A stretch of 64,000 nt of DNA from positions 1 through 64,000 of the forward strand of contig CAJKLB010000002.1 in assembly GCA_905200615.1 (NCBI GenBank), written 5' to 3'. This document shows, in pieces, positions 9,049 through 17,535 of this stretch; positions within the stretch are counted from its first letter, which is position 1; every line of letters begins with the position of its first letter. Source of the DNA: an uncultured Selenomonadales bacterium. GTDB taxonomy: Bacteria > Bacillota > Clostridia > Christensenellales > QALW01. Position numbers and translations under genes: made by a program. Under the pieces are notes generated by a model that saw nothing but the letters and a program-made list of their open reading frames with translations, ran no database searches and had not been told where the DNA came from.

Positions 9049-10134
9049 ATGCAGCGGGTAAAAAGACGCAAAAGATTTGATCTTTTAAATTATCTGCCCT
9101 TTATTATCGGTGCCATTGTTGTTATATTGATTATTGTTCTTTTAACGGTGTTTTTCAGCAAAGACGTAAAAAGTATAAAACTTTCTGATTTTAAGCAGCT
9201 GCCGATTCACGCTGAAAGCAATTTTACTGTTTTTGCCGGGGGAATCGCCTATATTGATGATACAGAGAACTGTATCTATTATATGGACGACCGCGGAGAG
9301 ATCATGTGGGGCTTTTCAGGAACAGTAGAAGGTATGAAGCTGTACGCAGGGGAAACTAAACTGGGTATTTCTGTGGGGAAAAAACTTCAGGTGATTAATA
9401 AAGAGGGAATCCTTGAGTTTTCAAAGGAATTTGAACATTCCATTGCGACTGTTGCCATGGGGGAAAAGTTGATTGCCGTAAGCTTAAGTACCTCGGATGA
9501 TACGATTATCCTTAACAGTACCGGCGAGGAAATCGATCGGATTATTTCCAGCAGTAATTGCACCAATATTCGGTTTGGTGTTTATGGCGCGGGCAACAGT
9601 GTTTGGGTTATTACAGTGGAAAATTCCGGATATTATCCTAAGTATCAGCTTTCTACGTATAAATATGATACCGAAAAAAAGCAGACGGTTACCTTTGAGG
9701 TAGATAATCAAATGATGTATAACGCCGTGTTCGATGAAAATTTGTGCTATATTTTCGGTACCGAAAAAATTATGATACGGGATTGTGATTATACGGGTTC
9801 GGTTAATTTGGATTATACGGTGAACGGTTATGATGTGATATCCTGCGGAAGACTGAATAAAACACTGCATATGCTTTTGCTTAATGACGGAAGACTAAAA
9901 GCGATCGGCACCGGTGTTATGGATATCGAGTGTGAAGAAAAGTTGAATTACGCGGTAGTTTCCCACAAAAATTATTATGGTTTCAGTCATTATTTTATGT
10001 ACAGAATTAAGCCGTCGAGCGGAAAGATAACCAAATATCGGCTTCCGTTAAAAGTAGAGGGATTGATTCAAGGCAACGGTTATGTGATTATAGAATCCGG
10101 CGGCGCTATGTATCGATATAACATTCCTGATTAA
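9049..10134 (+). CDS. DUF5711 family membrane-anchored protein
   Basis: This 361-residue protein has a basic N-terminus, one membrane helix (about 14-35) and an extracellular strand-rich domain with repeated short blocks (for example GGIAYIDDTENCIYYMD and VWVITVENSGYY) suggesting a beta-propeller. DUF5711 proteins often lie beside cvpA in Clostridia, as here. GGAGGAG precedes the ATG. The function is not known. The position suggests a role at the cell envelope or division site, but this is only inferred from its neighbour. Confidence 0.72.
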   Translation: MQRVKRRKRFDLLNYLPFIIGAIVVILIIVLLTVFFSKDVKSIKLSDFKQLPIHAESNFTVFAGGIAYIDDTENCIYYMDDRGEIMWGFSGTVEGMKLYAGETKLGISVGKKLQVINKEGILEFSKEFEHSIATVAMGEKLIAVSLSTSDDTIILNSTGEEIDRIISSSNCTNIRFGVYGAGNSVWVITVENSGYYPKYQLSTYKYDTEKKQTVTFEVDNQMMYNAVFDENLCYIFGTEKIMIRDCDYTGSVNLDYTVNGYDVISCGRLNKTLHMLLLNDGRLKAIGTGVMDIECEEKLNYAVVSHKNYYGFSHYFMYRIKPSSGKITKYRLPLKVEGLIQGNGYVIIESGGAMYRYNIPD

Positions 10135-10148
10135 GGAGGAGAACTTTC

Positions 10149-10856
10149 GTGAATATTGTAGATCTTGGCATTATCGTTTTGTTGGCAGCAGGTTTTTTAA
10201 TAGGATGGTATCGGGGCTTTTTAGTAACGGTATTGAATGTGGCTTCCTATGTTCTTGCATGGATTATATCTTTTGCCGGATACAGTTCCTTGGCATCTTT
10301 TATTCTTCAGAAAACCAACTTTGATAATACTTTGCTTTATTTTACCGCAGGAGCAGAAAAACTCAGTGATATGACGGTTGCCAATGTAGATATCAATACG
10401 CTGAGCAGTGAAAGAATCACCGAGATCATCAATTCTTCCAATTTGCCTAAGCCTATTGCGGATATGATGAATCATAATATTTTAAATCAGGTATTCGCCG
10501 ATCAGGGTATTACCACAATGAGCGATTATTTTAATCAGACGATTATCAATCTCAGCCTTAGCCTGATCAGCTTTCTGATTATTTTCTTTGCGGTAAGACT
10601 CCTCTCTATATTTGCTATCGGTCTTGTAGATCACGTCGTGCAGCTTCCGGTATTAAAACAGTTTGATAGTATTATCGGCGGCGGAGTAGGGGTTTTGCAG
10701 GCGGCGGTTTTTGTATGTATTATTTTTGCTATTGTGCCCATTGCCATGTCTGTTTTACCGCTGGAAAACTTTAATAATTTGATACAAGGATCTCTTTTAG
10801 GCAGATTGTTTTTTAACGGAAATATTATATTTAATGTTTTAAGATCCGTATTTTAA
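10149..10856 (+). CDS. cvpA: CvpA family membrane protein
   Basis: This 235-residue protein has an N-terminal hydrophobic pair of helices containing GWYRGFLVTVLNV, typical of CvpA, then a polar extracellular stretch (about 65-130) and two or more C-terminal helices. CvpA homologues are needed for colicin V production in E. coli and for envelope stress tolerance in other bacteria; the molecular function is unsettled. The GTG start is chosen because AAGGAGGAG lies eight bases upstream and no ATG fits. It starts 14 bases after the DUF5711 gene, so one transcript is likely. Confidence 0.82.
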   Translation: MNIVDLGIIVLLAAGFLIGWYRGFLVTVLNVASYVLAWIISFAGYSSLASFILQKTNFDNTLLYFTAGAEKLSDMTVANVDINTLSSERITEIINSSNLPKPIADMMNHNILNQVFADQGITTMSDYFNQTIINLSLSLISFLIIFFAVRLLSIFAIGLVDHVVQLPVLKQFDSIIGGGVGVLQAAVFVCIIFAIVPIAMSVLPLENFNNLIQGSLLGRLFFNGNIIFNVLRSVF

Positions 10857-10875
10857 ATAAGGAGTTTGTTGAAAC

Positions 10876-12675
10876 GTGAACAGAAAAACACGGACCCGTA
10901 TTAAAAAGACCATCACATATTCGGCCACGGTAATATTGATTGTGGCTGTGGTTTTGATTGCTGTTTTTTGCGGCCGCGAAGAACGGTATCGGGCAAATCA
11001 ATATAATAAAACGACGCTTACAACTTCCGGAGGGACAGCGCAGTCTAATGCCAATATCAACGAGATTACCATAGATTCACAGGAAGATGGCGTTGTGAAT
11101 ATTCGGCTTGGCTTTGTTTCGGGCAGCGAGGCTGAAGGCGGTGTGCAGCCCTGCGGGGTACCGGAATATACGGTTGCGTTTTTAGCGGACCCGCTTAGAT
11201 TGGTGATAACAGTAAAAGGCTTGGTATATTGGGATTATGTAATTAAAGGAACCGTTACAGATGAAACCGGTGTAGTCAGCGGTATGTTTCAAATGCTGCC
11301 TCAGAATGGCAGCGGAGATACGGTATTTTATTTTAATATAGCAAAACCGGTGACCTTTCAGGTGCTTGAGGAAGAAGGAGGATTCCTTACGGTTTCACTG
11401 AAACCGGAGGAAAAAGAGCCGATCAATGAGACCGGCTGGTATCTTTTAGCGGATTTATATTATGAATATCAGGCCGGTGAAATGCCTGAATGCGGATTTA
11501 CTCCTACGTTATGTGATGATAATATCAGCGTTTTGATGATCAGCCAAAGATATCAAAGCAGCGAAGAAGCACAGGCAAGAATGGATGAGCTGCTTACCGG
11601 TGTGCTGGAGGGCACGTCTGTTCGTATAACGGAGCTTTCTTTTGGGCAGCTGCCCCGATACAGCGAAAATACGGATTCGGCGGCACTTTTAAACGAATCT
11701 ATTTTAAGTATTGACGGCGCGAAAACAAGTTTGCCGCTGTTCTTTGTCGATGCCAGGTTTCTTTGCTGGGTTCCCGGCAGCAGTACGGCGCTTTTTGCAA
11801 GGACGGTAAATGAAATGGATCAGTTGTATACGGCGGATAAAGCCGGAACCAGACATTTGCTGTTCGATGAGGAGCTTGCTACGGTAGTAAAAGCGGTCTA
11901 TTCAGCCGACGGAACTACTCTGGCATATATTGAACGTGCGAATGATGTGGAACTTTGCAGTATATACAAGACACAAGATCAATCGCTGAAAATCATAGGC
12001 AGTCAGGATGAAGAATCGGCGCCTTTCGGAGAAATGATTTTAGGAATCGCTTTAAATGACGACGGATCTAAATTGTATGTAATCAGTGGGGACGGCATGT
12101 ATTCATTAAAAGAATATGATGTTGTAACCGGGGAAATCAGAATTCTTGACGCGGAGATTATTGTAGAATCCGATCTGGTCTACCGTAACGGATATTTATA
12201 TTATTGTGATGTGGTAGAAGAGTGGGAAGTCGTGGTTCAGTATGAACTTGCAACGGATCAAGTAAAGGTGATACAAAAGGGCGCGAGCTTTTCTGTTTCC
12301 AATGACGGCAGTAAGATTGCTGTGATTACCGAAGATTATGAAACGGCCGTATGTGATTTAAATATTGTGGATATTGCAACGGAACAATGTGACGTGGTGC
12401 TGGAGGATATTGTAACAAGCGAGTTTTTCATTTCCAGTGATAACAGCGCGGTATATTATATATTGGAAACCGGTGATGAAGAATTTTATTATCAGATTAA
12501 TCGGTATGATATTGAAACCGGTGAAACAATTACGGCGGCCTATAGTGTAAACGGTGTATTTTATGCTTCAAACGTGCCGGATGAAGTTATTATCAGCATT
12601 ATGTATAATGGAGACACCGGAAATTATCCGGTAGCCTATATAGCAAACTTCCAGAAAAACGCACAGGAAGAATAA
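10876..12675 (+). CDS. Membrane-anchored propeller-like protein, function unknown
   Basis: This 599-residue protein has a basic N-terminus (NRKTRTRIKKT), one hydrophobic helix (about 15-33) and a large exported region. The middle (about 60-185) is strand-rich and ends near VSLKPEE, resembling an AMIN-like or other beta-domain. The C-terminal half carries PD40/WD-like blocks such as VYSADGTTLAYIERA, ALNDDGSKLYVISGDG and FSVSNDGSKIAVITEDY, a clear propeller signature. The GTG start follows AAGGAG at 10858-10863. It is last in the unit with DUF5711 and CvpA and is followed by a terminator. No enzymatic motif is seen. Confidence 0.72.
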   Translation: MNRKTRTRIKKTITYSATVILIVAVVLIAVFCGREERYRANQYNKTTLTTSGGTAQSNANINEITIDSQEDGVVNIRLGFVSGSEAEGGVQPCGVPEYTVAFLADPLRLVITVKGLVYWDYVIKGTVTDETGVVSGMFQMLPQNGSGDTVFYFNIAKPVTFQVLEEEGGFLTVSLKPEEKEPINETGWYLLADLYYEYQAGEMPECGFTPTLCDDNISVLMISQRYQSSEEAQARMDELLTGVLEGTSVRITELSFGQLPRYSENTDSAALLNESILSIDGAKTSLPLFFVDARFLCWVPGSSTALFARTVNEMDQLYTADKAGTRHLLFDEELATVVKAVYSADGTTLAYIERANDVELCSIYKTQDQSLKIIGSQDEESAPFGEMILGIALNDDGSKLYVISGDGMYSLKEYDVVTGEIRILDAEIIVESDLVYRNGYLYYCDVVEEWEVVVQYELATDQVKVIQKGASFSVSNDGSKIAVITEDYETAVCDLNIVDIATEQCDVVLEDIVTSEFFISSDNSAVYYILETGDEEFYYQINRYDIETGETITAAYSVNGVFYASNVPDEVIISIMYNGDTGNYPVAYIANFQKNAQEE

Positions 12676-12684
12676 GAAAATAAA

Positions 12685-12728
12685 ACAGCCGAGTGTCCTG
12701 AATAAGGACGCTCGGCTTTATTTTTTTG
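12685..12728 (+). terminator. Bidirectional terminator
   Basis: The stem AGCCGAGTGTCC/GGACGCTCGGCT (one mismatch) is followed by a T-rich tail on the plus strand. The minus strand also has a GTTTTATTTTC tail, so it can serve the convergent DUF1836 gene. Confidence 0.88.
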
Positions 12729-12832
12729 TATTTTTATTATTAGAAAACACAAAGATTCATTCAATAATATAAAAAAGAAGGTTACTCTTCCTGAAAAAGA
12801 CTTCTTTCCGATTGCGTTTTAAAAAGAAATTT

Positions 12833-13372
12833 TTATTGCTTCTTTTTTGGATCTTTATTATTTGGATCTTCGTTTTGCAATGTTATAATATTTACCGCGC
12901 TTTCGGCCATAGTATGATTTACTGCGGCGCTTACGGCAAATTTCAGTGCGCAAACCAGCGGCTCTTCTTGTATGAAAATACTTTCGGTTGCTTTTTTAAA
13001 TTCGCTTTCATAAGCCTCTACAAAGGAATTAAAAAAAACATCCATCCCGCTGGCGCAGGCTTGTTCTTCAATCATACGGCTGATAATAGGAATCGGTAAT
13101 TGCCGCTTCATCAAACAGATTACAAGCAGTCGTGCAATATGCAGCTTGGAATATTTCTTCTTTATCGGTGCGGGAAGTACATTCATTTTTACATAGTTAT
13201 TGATCATGGAAGGAGTGACCAGATCTTCTGAAAGCATGTAGGGGCCAAGATATTTTTGCATCAGCACAATCACTTGATCCATATATAGCTCTAATTCAGG
13301 AAGATCTTTCCAGCGAGGTAAACTGTGATGAGAAATTCTTTGATTAAATTTTTTTAGTTGTTCTTGCGGCAT
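12833..13372 (-). CDS. DUF1836 family protein, probable MerR-like regulator
   Basis: This 179-residue protein has the DUF1836 pattern: a LPRWKDLPELELYMDQV region, then MLSEDLVTPSMINNYVKMN resembling a MerR-type helix-turn-helix, then helices that probably dimerise (LHIARLLVICLMKR). The C-terminal tail is rich in Asp, Asn and Lys. Such proteins are thought to bind DNA but have no well-defined targets. AGGTGA precedes the ATG. It is read divergently from the SGNH hydrolase gene, with both promoters in the 176-base gap, so that gene is a candidate target. Confidence 0.78.
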   Translation of the reverse strand: MPQEQLKKFNQRISHHSLPRWKDLPELELYMDQVIVLMQKYLGPYMLSEDLVTPSMINNYVKMNVLPAPIKKKYSKLHIARLLVICLMKRQLPIPIISRMIEEQACASGMDVFFNSFVEAYESEFKKATESIFIQEEPLVCALKFAVSAAVNHTMAESAVNIITLQNEDPNNKDPKKKQ

Positions 13373-13402
13373 TTTTTTTCACCTCAGGTATAATTCCTAC
13401 AT

Positions 13403-13431
13403 AGTATAACATAATAAGTATAATAATGCAA
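13403..13431 (-). promoter_or_regulatory. Promoter of the DUF1836 gene
   Basis: On the minus strand TTGCAT, a 17-base spacer and TATACT are read, about 35 bases before the start. Confidence 0.7.
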
Positions 13432-13459
13432 ACAAACTTTTTAATGTTTATAAAAATAG

Positions 13460-13488
13460 TTGACAACACAAACAAAATGATGTAATAT
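13460..13488 (+). promoter_or_regulatory. Promoter of the SGNH hydrolase gene
   Basis: TTGACA, a 17-base spacer and TAATAT are read, with a leader of about 55 bases. Confidence 0.75.
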
Positions 13489-13548
13489 AGTATCGAAAAC
13501 CATGTTATAGGGTAACGCGATCTGCTATATAAATAAGGAGTGATTTTT

Positions 13549-14241
13549 ATGGCAAAGATACAAATTTATGGGGATTCGATTCTTCGCGGTGTAACGCTGA
13601 ACGAGGATACACAGCGTTACTATATTAACGATGCAATCGGTATTGAAGCATTAGCAAAGGATATTCATGCTGAGGTAGCTAATTTTTCTAAATTCGGCTG
13701 TACGGTTCAAAAAGGAATGAGTCTTGTAGAGACAAATCTTGCCAAAGGAGCGATTTGTGATTATGCGTTAGTGGAATACGGCGGGAATGACAGTGATTTT
13801 AACTGGACAAAAATTGCAGAAGAGCCGGATGTTGAACACCTTTCAAATACTCCGCTGGAAAAATTCAAGGAACTTTATAAAAAAATCGTATTGGCTTTAA
13901 AAAATAATGGTGTTATTCCCATACTGGCTACGTTACCTCCTGTAGATGCTGAAAAATACTTTTTGTGGATTTGCCGTAACGGCTTGAGCAAGGAAAATAT
14001 TTTGCGTTGGCTGGGAGATGTTTTTGCCATTTATCGGTATCAGGAACAGTATTCTCGCGCGGTAGAGGCGATTGCTGCCGAGACGGGCTGCGAATATATT
14101 GATTTTCGTGCCGCGTTTATCAGGAATCGTAAAATAAAGGATCTGTTTTGTTCTGACGGGATTCATCCCAGTGTGAAGGGACAGCAGCTTATCAATCGTG
14201 AACTTTCTCTTTTTGTGAAGGAAAAAGTTCTGCATGCTTAA
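13549..14241 (+). CDS. SGNH/GDSL-type hydrolase, cytoplasmic
   Basis: This 230-residue protein has the four SGNH blocks: the nucleophile in IYGDSILRG (Ser 10), a Gly in block II, GGND (Asn near residue 78), and the acid-base pair in SDGIHPS (about Asp 203 and His 206). It has no signal peptide, so it probably acts in the cytoplasm as an esterase or acyl hydrolase on an unknown substrate. AAGGAG lies eight bases before the ATG at 13549; an ATT codon nine bases earlier is a poorer start. It stands alone behind a good promoter and opposite a DUF1836 regulator gene. Confidence 0.85.
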   Translation: MAKIQIYGDSILRGVTLNEDTQRYYINDAIGIEALAKDIHAEVANFSKFGCTVQKGMSLVETNLAKGAICDYALVEYGGNDSDFNWTKIAEEPDVEHLSNTPLEKFKELYKKIVLALKNNGVIPILATLPPVDAEKYFLWICRNGLSKENILRWLGDVFAIYRYQEQYSRAVEAIAAETGCEYIDFRAAFIRNRKIKDLFCSDGIHPSVKGQQLINRELSLFVKEKVLHA

Positions 14242-14429
14242 AGGAGAAAAGACTGAAATATAAAATGAATCGTAACAGGAAGTAGAAAGCCAGAGGCAAG
14301 AAAAACAAAACATACAACCGGAGAGTTGAGTAAACACTTGATTTTCAGAAAACATATTGAGGAAAATACATTGTTTTAAACTCTGTATTTGTGCTTTTAA
14401 AAGAGAATAATTTTATCTATATAAAAAAT

Positions 14430-14464
14430 AATTCAGGACTGCCGCTTAGACAGCCCTGAATTAT
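14430..14464 (-). terminator. Terminator of the eda-kdgK unit
   Basis: AATTCAGG-CTG/CAG-CCTGAATT with a loop of about nine bases. On the minus strand it is followed by ATTATTTTTTAT. Confidence 0.75.
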
Positions 14465-14476
14465 TTTAAACTGTTT

Positions 14477-15496
14477 TTATCTTTGTACCCGCCCGGAACC
14501 ATCGCCTCCGGCCAGCGTTTTTACTTCATTTACGCTTACCATGTTGAAGTCACCTTCAATGGAATGTTTCAGGCAGCTTGCTGCAACGGCAAATTCTATG
14601 GCTTGCTGCGGGGCATAGTTGTTTAAACAGGAATAGATAAGGCCGCCGCCGAAGCTGTCACCTCCGCCTACACGGTCCACAATGTGTATCAGATAACTTT
14701 TGGAGAAATAATACTGGCCATCGGTATAAAGCATTGCCGCCCAGTTGTTATCGTTTGCTGAAATCGAGGAACGCAAAGTGATGGCCACTTTTTGAAAACC
14801 AAAGCGATCGGCAAGTTGCTTAGCTACTTCTTTATATCCTTCGTGGTTTACTTTCCCTGCGGTAATATCCGTATTGGCGGCTTTAATACCGAATACATCG
14901 GAGGCATCTTCTTCGTTGGCAATGCAAACGTCCACATATTGGCAAAGCTCGCCCATTATCTTTCCGGCTTTTTCTTTGCTCCAAAGCTTTTTCCGGTAAT
15001 TTAAATCACAGCTTACCGTTATATTTCTTTCTTTTGCTTTTTTGCAGGCTTCCATACATATTTCGGCAACGTTATCGCCTAAAGCAGGTGTAATGCCGGT
15101 AAAGTGGAACCAATCTACCCCGTCAAAAATAGCGTCCCAATCAAAATCGGCCACGGTGGCCTGGGCTATTGAGGAACCTGCACGATCATAAATCACCTTG
15201 GAAGGCCGTTGACTTGCGCCTTTTTCAAGAAAATAGATACCTACCCGGTCACCGCCGCGGGCAATAAATGAGGTATCCACACCGTAACGGCGCAGCGCGT
15301 TTACTGCCGCCTGACCAATCTCGTGGGTCGGCAGTTTCGTGACGAAAGCAGTATCAATTCCATAGTTAGCCAGCGATACGGCGACGTTCGCCTCACCGCC
15401 GGCATAGGTGGCACCGAATTTATCGGCTTGAACAAAACGGTAATAGCCCTCCGGAGCCAAACGAAGCATAATTTCACCAAATGTAATGACTTTCAT
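14477..15496 (-). CDS. kdgK: 2-keto-3-deoxygluconate kinase (PfkB family)
   Basis: This 339-residue sugar kinase phosphorylates 2-keto-3-deoxygluconate to KDPG, the step before the aldolase encoded upstream. It shows the PfkB N-terminal motif YAGGEANVAVSLANYG and the C-terminal signature DRVGGGDSFGGG with the catalytic Asp. EGYYRFVQADKFGATYAGGEAN is the pattern of clostridial KdgK proteins. It starts 17 bases after the KDPG aldolase gene, so the two form an operon. Sugar specificity is inferred from the partner gene; another ketose kinase is possible but less likely. Confidence 0.88.
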   Translation of the reverse strand: MKVITFGEIMLRLAPEGYYRFVQADKFGATYAGGEANVAVSLANYGIDTAFVTKLPTHEIGQAAVNALRRYGVDTSFIARGGDRVGIYFLEKGASQRPSKVIYDRAGSSIAQATVADFDWDAIFDGVDWFHFTGITPALGDNVAEICMEACKKAKERNITVSCDLNYRKKLWSKEKAGKIMGELCQYVDVCIANEEDASDVFGIKAANTDITAGKVNHEGYKEVAKQLADRFGFQKVAITLRSSISANDNNWAAMLYTDGQYYFSKSYLIHIVDRVGGGDSFGGGLIYSCLNNYAPQQAIEFAVAASCLKHSIEGDFNMVSVNEVKTLAGGDGSGRVQR

Positions 15497-15513
15497 ATTC
15501 TAAATCTCCTCTA

Positions 15514-16479
15514 TTATTTTTTTTGTACAAGATGCAACGCAAATCCGCCGAATTCGCCTTTGAAATAAATGGCGGTAAGATTGCCGGATGCATCATATTT
15601 TTTTGTTTCATGATCCAACGCAAAGCCACGCTTTTCAAGGTGATAGACGGCACGGTCAATATAGTTTGTTTGTACAGCGATATGGCCGTTTTTGCCTAAA
15701 TAGGGCCCCTTCATTATTTCTATTCCGCTGCCGGCAAATACACTGCTATTTCCGTTTTTGGCGGTAAAACCGAACATAGAGCCGAATAATCCGGCAATGG
15801 AAAGAGCCTCGGCTTCATTGGCGGCATTGATGCCGATATGCTTTACTTCAAAGCCCAGCATTTGCGTTACGGCAGTATGCGTAAGCTCTTTTATGGCTTC
15901 AAAATTTCCTTCTTTTATCAAAGCTTTATCTACCATCCAACTTCCGCCGCAGGCAATAATTTTATTGAAATCAAGATATTGTGTGAGATTGGATGTGTTA
16001 ATTCCGCCGGTAGGCATAAATTTTACGCCGCCGTAGGGGGCGCTCATAGCTTTTATCATTTTCAAGCCGCCTGCAGCTTCGGCAGGGAAAAATTTTACAA
16101 CATCGAGTCCCAGCTCAAGCGCTTGCTCAATATCACTGGGAGAAGAACAACCGGGTACAACAGGAATATCTTTTTCCAAACAATATTTGACTGTATTGGG
16201 GTTGAACCCGGGACTTACGATAAATTTTGCTCCGGCGGATATGGCCTTATCCACTTGCTGGGTTGTAAGAACCGTTCCGGCGCCGATAAGCATATCGGGA
16301 AATTCGGCAGTCATTATTTTAATGGCTTCCTCTGCGGCAGCGGTACGGAAGGTAATTTCCGCGCAGGAAAGACCACCTTCGCATAACGCTTTTGCCAAAG
16401 GCCGCGCGTCTTTCGCATCATCCAGCGCTACTACCGGAACAATACCGATTTTAGATATTTCTGTTAAAACAGTATTCAT
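15514..16479 (-). CDS. eda: KDPG/KHG aldolase with C-terminal VOC-like extension
   Basis: The 321-residue protein has a complete KDPG aldolase domain at 1-210: VPVVALD, the catalytic Glu in CAEITFRT (Glu 41), IGAGTVLT, PGFNPNT and the Schiff-base lysine in VVKFFPAEA (Lys 129). It splits KDPG into pyruvate and glyceraldehyde 3-phosphate. Residues about 211-321 form a second domain beginning EVKHIGINAANEAEA and ending in a glyoxalase/VOC-like FGGFALHLV pattern, absent from the usual 210-residue enzyme. GAGGAG precedes the ATG at 16479; the frame is open further upstream without homology. A consensus promoter and a palindrome lie upstream. Confidence 0.9.
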   Translation of the reverse strand: MNTVLTEISKIGIVPVVALDDAKDARPLAKALCEGGLSCAEITFRTAAAEEAIKIMTAEFPDMLIGAGTVLTTQQVDKAISAGAKFIVSPGFNPNTVKYCLEKDIPVVPGCSSPSDIEQALELGLDVVKFFPAEAAGGLKMIKAMSAPYGGVKFMPTGGINTSNLTQYLDFNKIIACGGSWMVDKALIKEGNFEAIKELTHTAVTQMLGFEVKHIGINAANEAEALSIAGLFGSMFGFTAKNGNSSVFAGSGIEIMKGPYLGKNGHIAVQTNYIDRAVYHLEKRGFALDHETKKYDASGNLTAIYFKGEFGGFALHLVQKK

Positions 16480-16513
16480 AAAATTCTCCTCTTTTCTTCG
16501 GTTATACGTTATT

Positions 16514-16532
16514 ATCAAAGGATATCTTTGAT
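16514..16532. promoter_or_regulatory. Palindromic operator-like site before eda
   Basis: ATCAAAG-GATAT-CTTTGAT is a perfect 7-base inverted repeat. It lies just downstream of the expected transcription start of the eda-kdgK promoter, where a repressor would block elongation. Confidence 0.6.
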
Positions 16533-16549
16533 CGTATGCCTATATATAA

Positions 16550-16578
16550 ATTATATATTTATCAAATTTAGATGTCAA
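16550..16578 (-). promoter_or_regulatory. Consensus promoter of eda-kdgK
   Basis: On the minus strand TTGACA, 17 bases and TATAAT match the housekeeping consensus exactly. Confidence 0.88.
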
Positions 16579-16629
16579 GGTATTCAGGGGCTTTTTGCTT
16601 TGCAATTCTTGCTTAATCAAAGAAAGGTG

Positions 16630-16658
16630 TTGAAAAAAACGACAATGTATTGTATAAT
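16630..16658 (+). promoter_or_regulatory. Promoter of the HD-domain gene
   Basis: TTGAAA, a 17-base spacer and TATAAT are read, 37 bases before the start codon. Confidence 0.8.
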
Positions 16659-16694
16659 TTTTACAATAGAGATCGAATCGGGAGGAATACACCA

Positions 16695-17276
16695 ATGGAA
16701 ACTATTTCACGGGAAAAAGCGTTGGAGCTTTTAAAAAAATACAATCAGCAACCGTTTCATTTGCAGCATGCGTTTACGGTAGAAGGCGTTATGCGCTGGT
16801 TTGCCAATGACTTAGGATATGTGCAGGACGCGGATTTTTGGGCATGCGCAGGACTGCTGCATGATATTGATTATGAACAATATCCTCAGGAGCATTGTCA
16901 GAAAGCTCCGGAGCTTTTACGGGAAGGCGGTTGCAGTGAGGAATTGATTCATGCGGTATGCAGTCACGGCTATGGCTTGTGTTGTGAGGTAGAACCCCGT
17001 CATCAAATGGAAAAAGTGTTGTTTGCCTGTGATGAGCTTACCGGCTTGATCGGCGCCTGTGCAAAGATGAGACCCAGCAAAAGCGTAAAAGATATGGAAT
17101 TAAAGAGCTTGAAAAAGAAGTTTAAGGATAAAGCTTTTGCGGCCGGCTGCTCAAGAGAAGTGATTTCTTTGGGCGCTGAACGTTTGGGATGGCAGCTGGA
17201 TGAGTTGCTGGAAAAAACGTTAGAGGCCATGCGTACCTGTGAGGATGCGGTAAACCGGGAAATGTGCTCGCGGTAA
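16695..17276 (+). CDS. HD domain (HDIG-like) phosphohydrolase
   Basis: This 193-residue protein has the metal-binding HD pattern: an early His in PFHLQHAFTVEGVM, LLHDIDYEQ (about residues 55-63), a His in AVCSHGYG and an Asp in FACDELTGL. It has no membrane segment. Related proteins are predicted hydrolases of nucleotides or phosphate esters, but this subgroup has no proven substrate. The ATG at 16695 follows GGGAGGA. It is a single-gene unit with its own promoter. HHATD-like uncharacterised proteins of this length are common in Clostridia. Confidence 0.82.
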   Translation: METISREKALELLKKYNQQPFHLQHAFTVEGVMRWFANDLGYVQDADFWACAGLLHDIDYEQYPQEHCQKAPELLREGGCSEELIHAVCSHGYGLCCEVEPRHQMEKVLFACDELTGLIGACAKMRPSKSVKDMELKSLKKKFKDKAFAAGCSREVISLGAERLGWQLDELLEKTLEAMRTCEDAVNREMCSR

Positions 17277-17297
17277 AAAAAGCGGCTTTAAAGCCGC
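17275..17297 (-). terminator. Terminator for the formate/nitrite transporter gene
   Basis: GCGGC-TTTAAA-GCCGC is followed by seven T residues on the minus strand. It overlaps the end of the HD gene. Confidence 0.65.
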
Positions 17298-17535
17298 GCG
17301 GAGCACAAAAAAATTACATTTAAGGTTTTTGTCCGCTTTTTCAAGAGATTTTGGGGTATCGGGGGAAACCCTTATTAACCTTATCAAAAAGAGCGCAGGA
17401 GGGGTGTAAACTGTCCGGTGGCACGTTTTACGATAGTAAACGATCATTCCCTCTGATGTAATGCGCAATTTTGTATTTATTGCTATTCACGAATGGGTTT
17501 TTCAGCGGATTTCAAAGCTGCCAACAGCATGGAAG

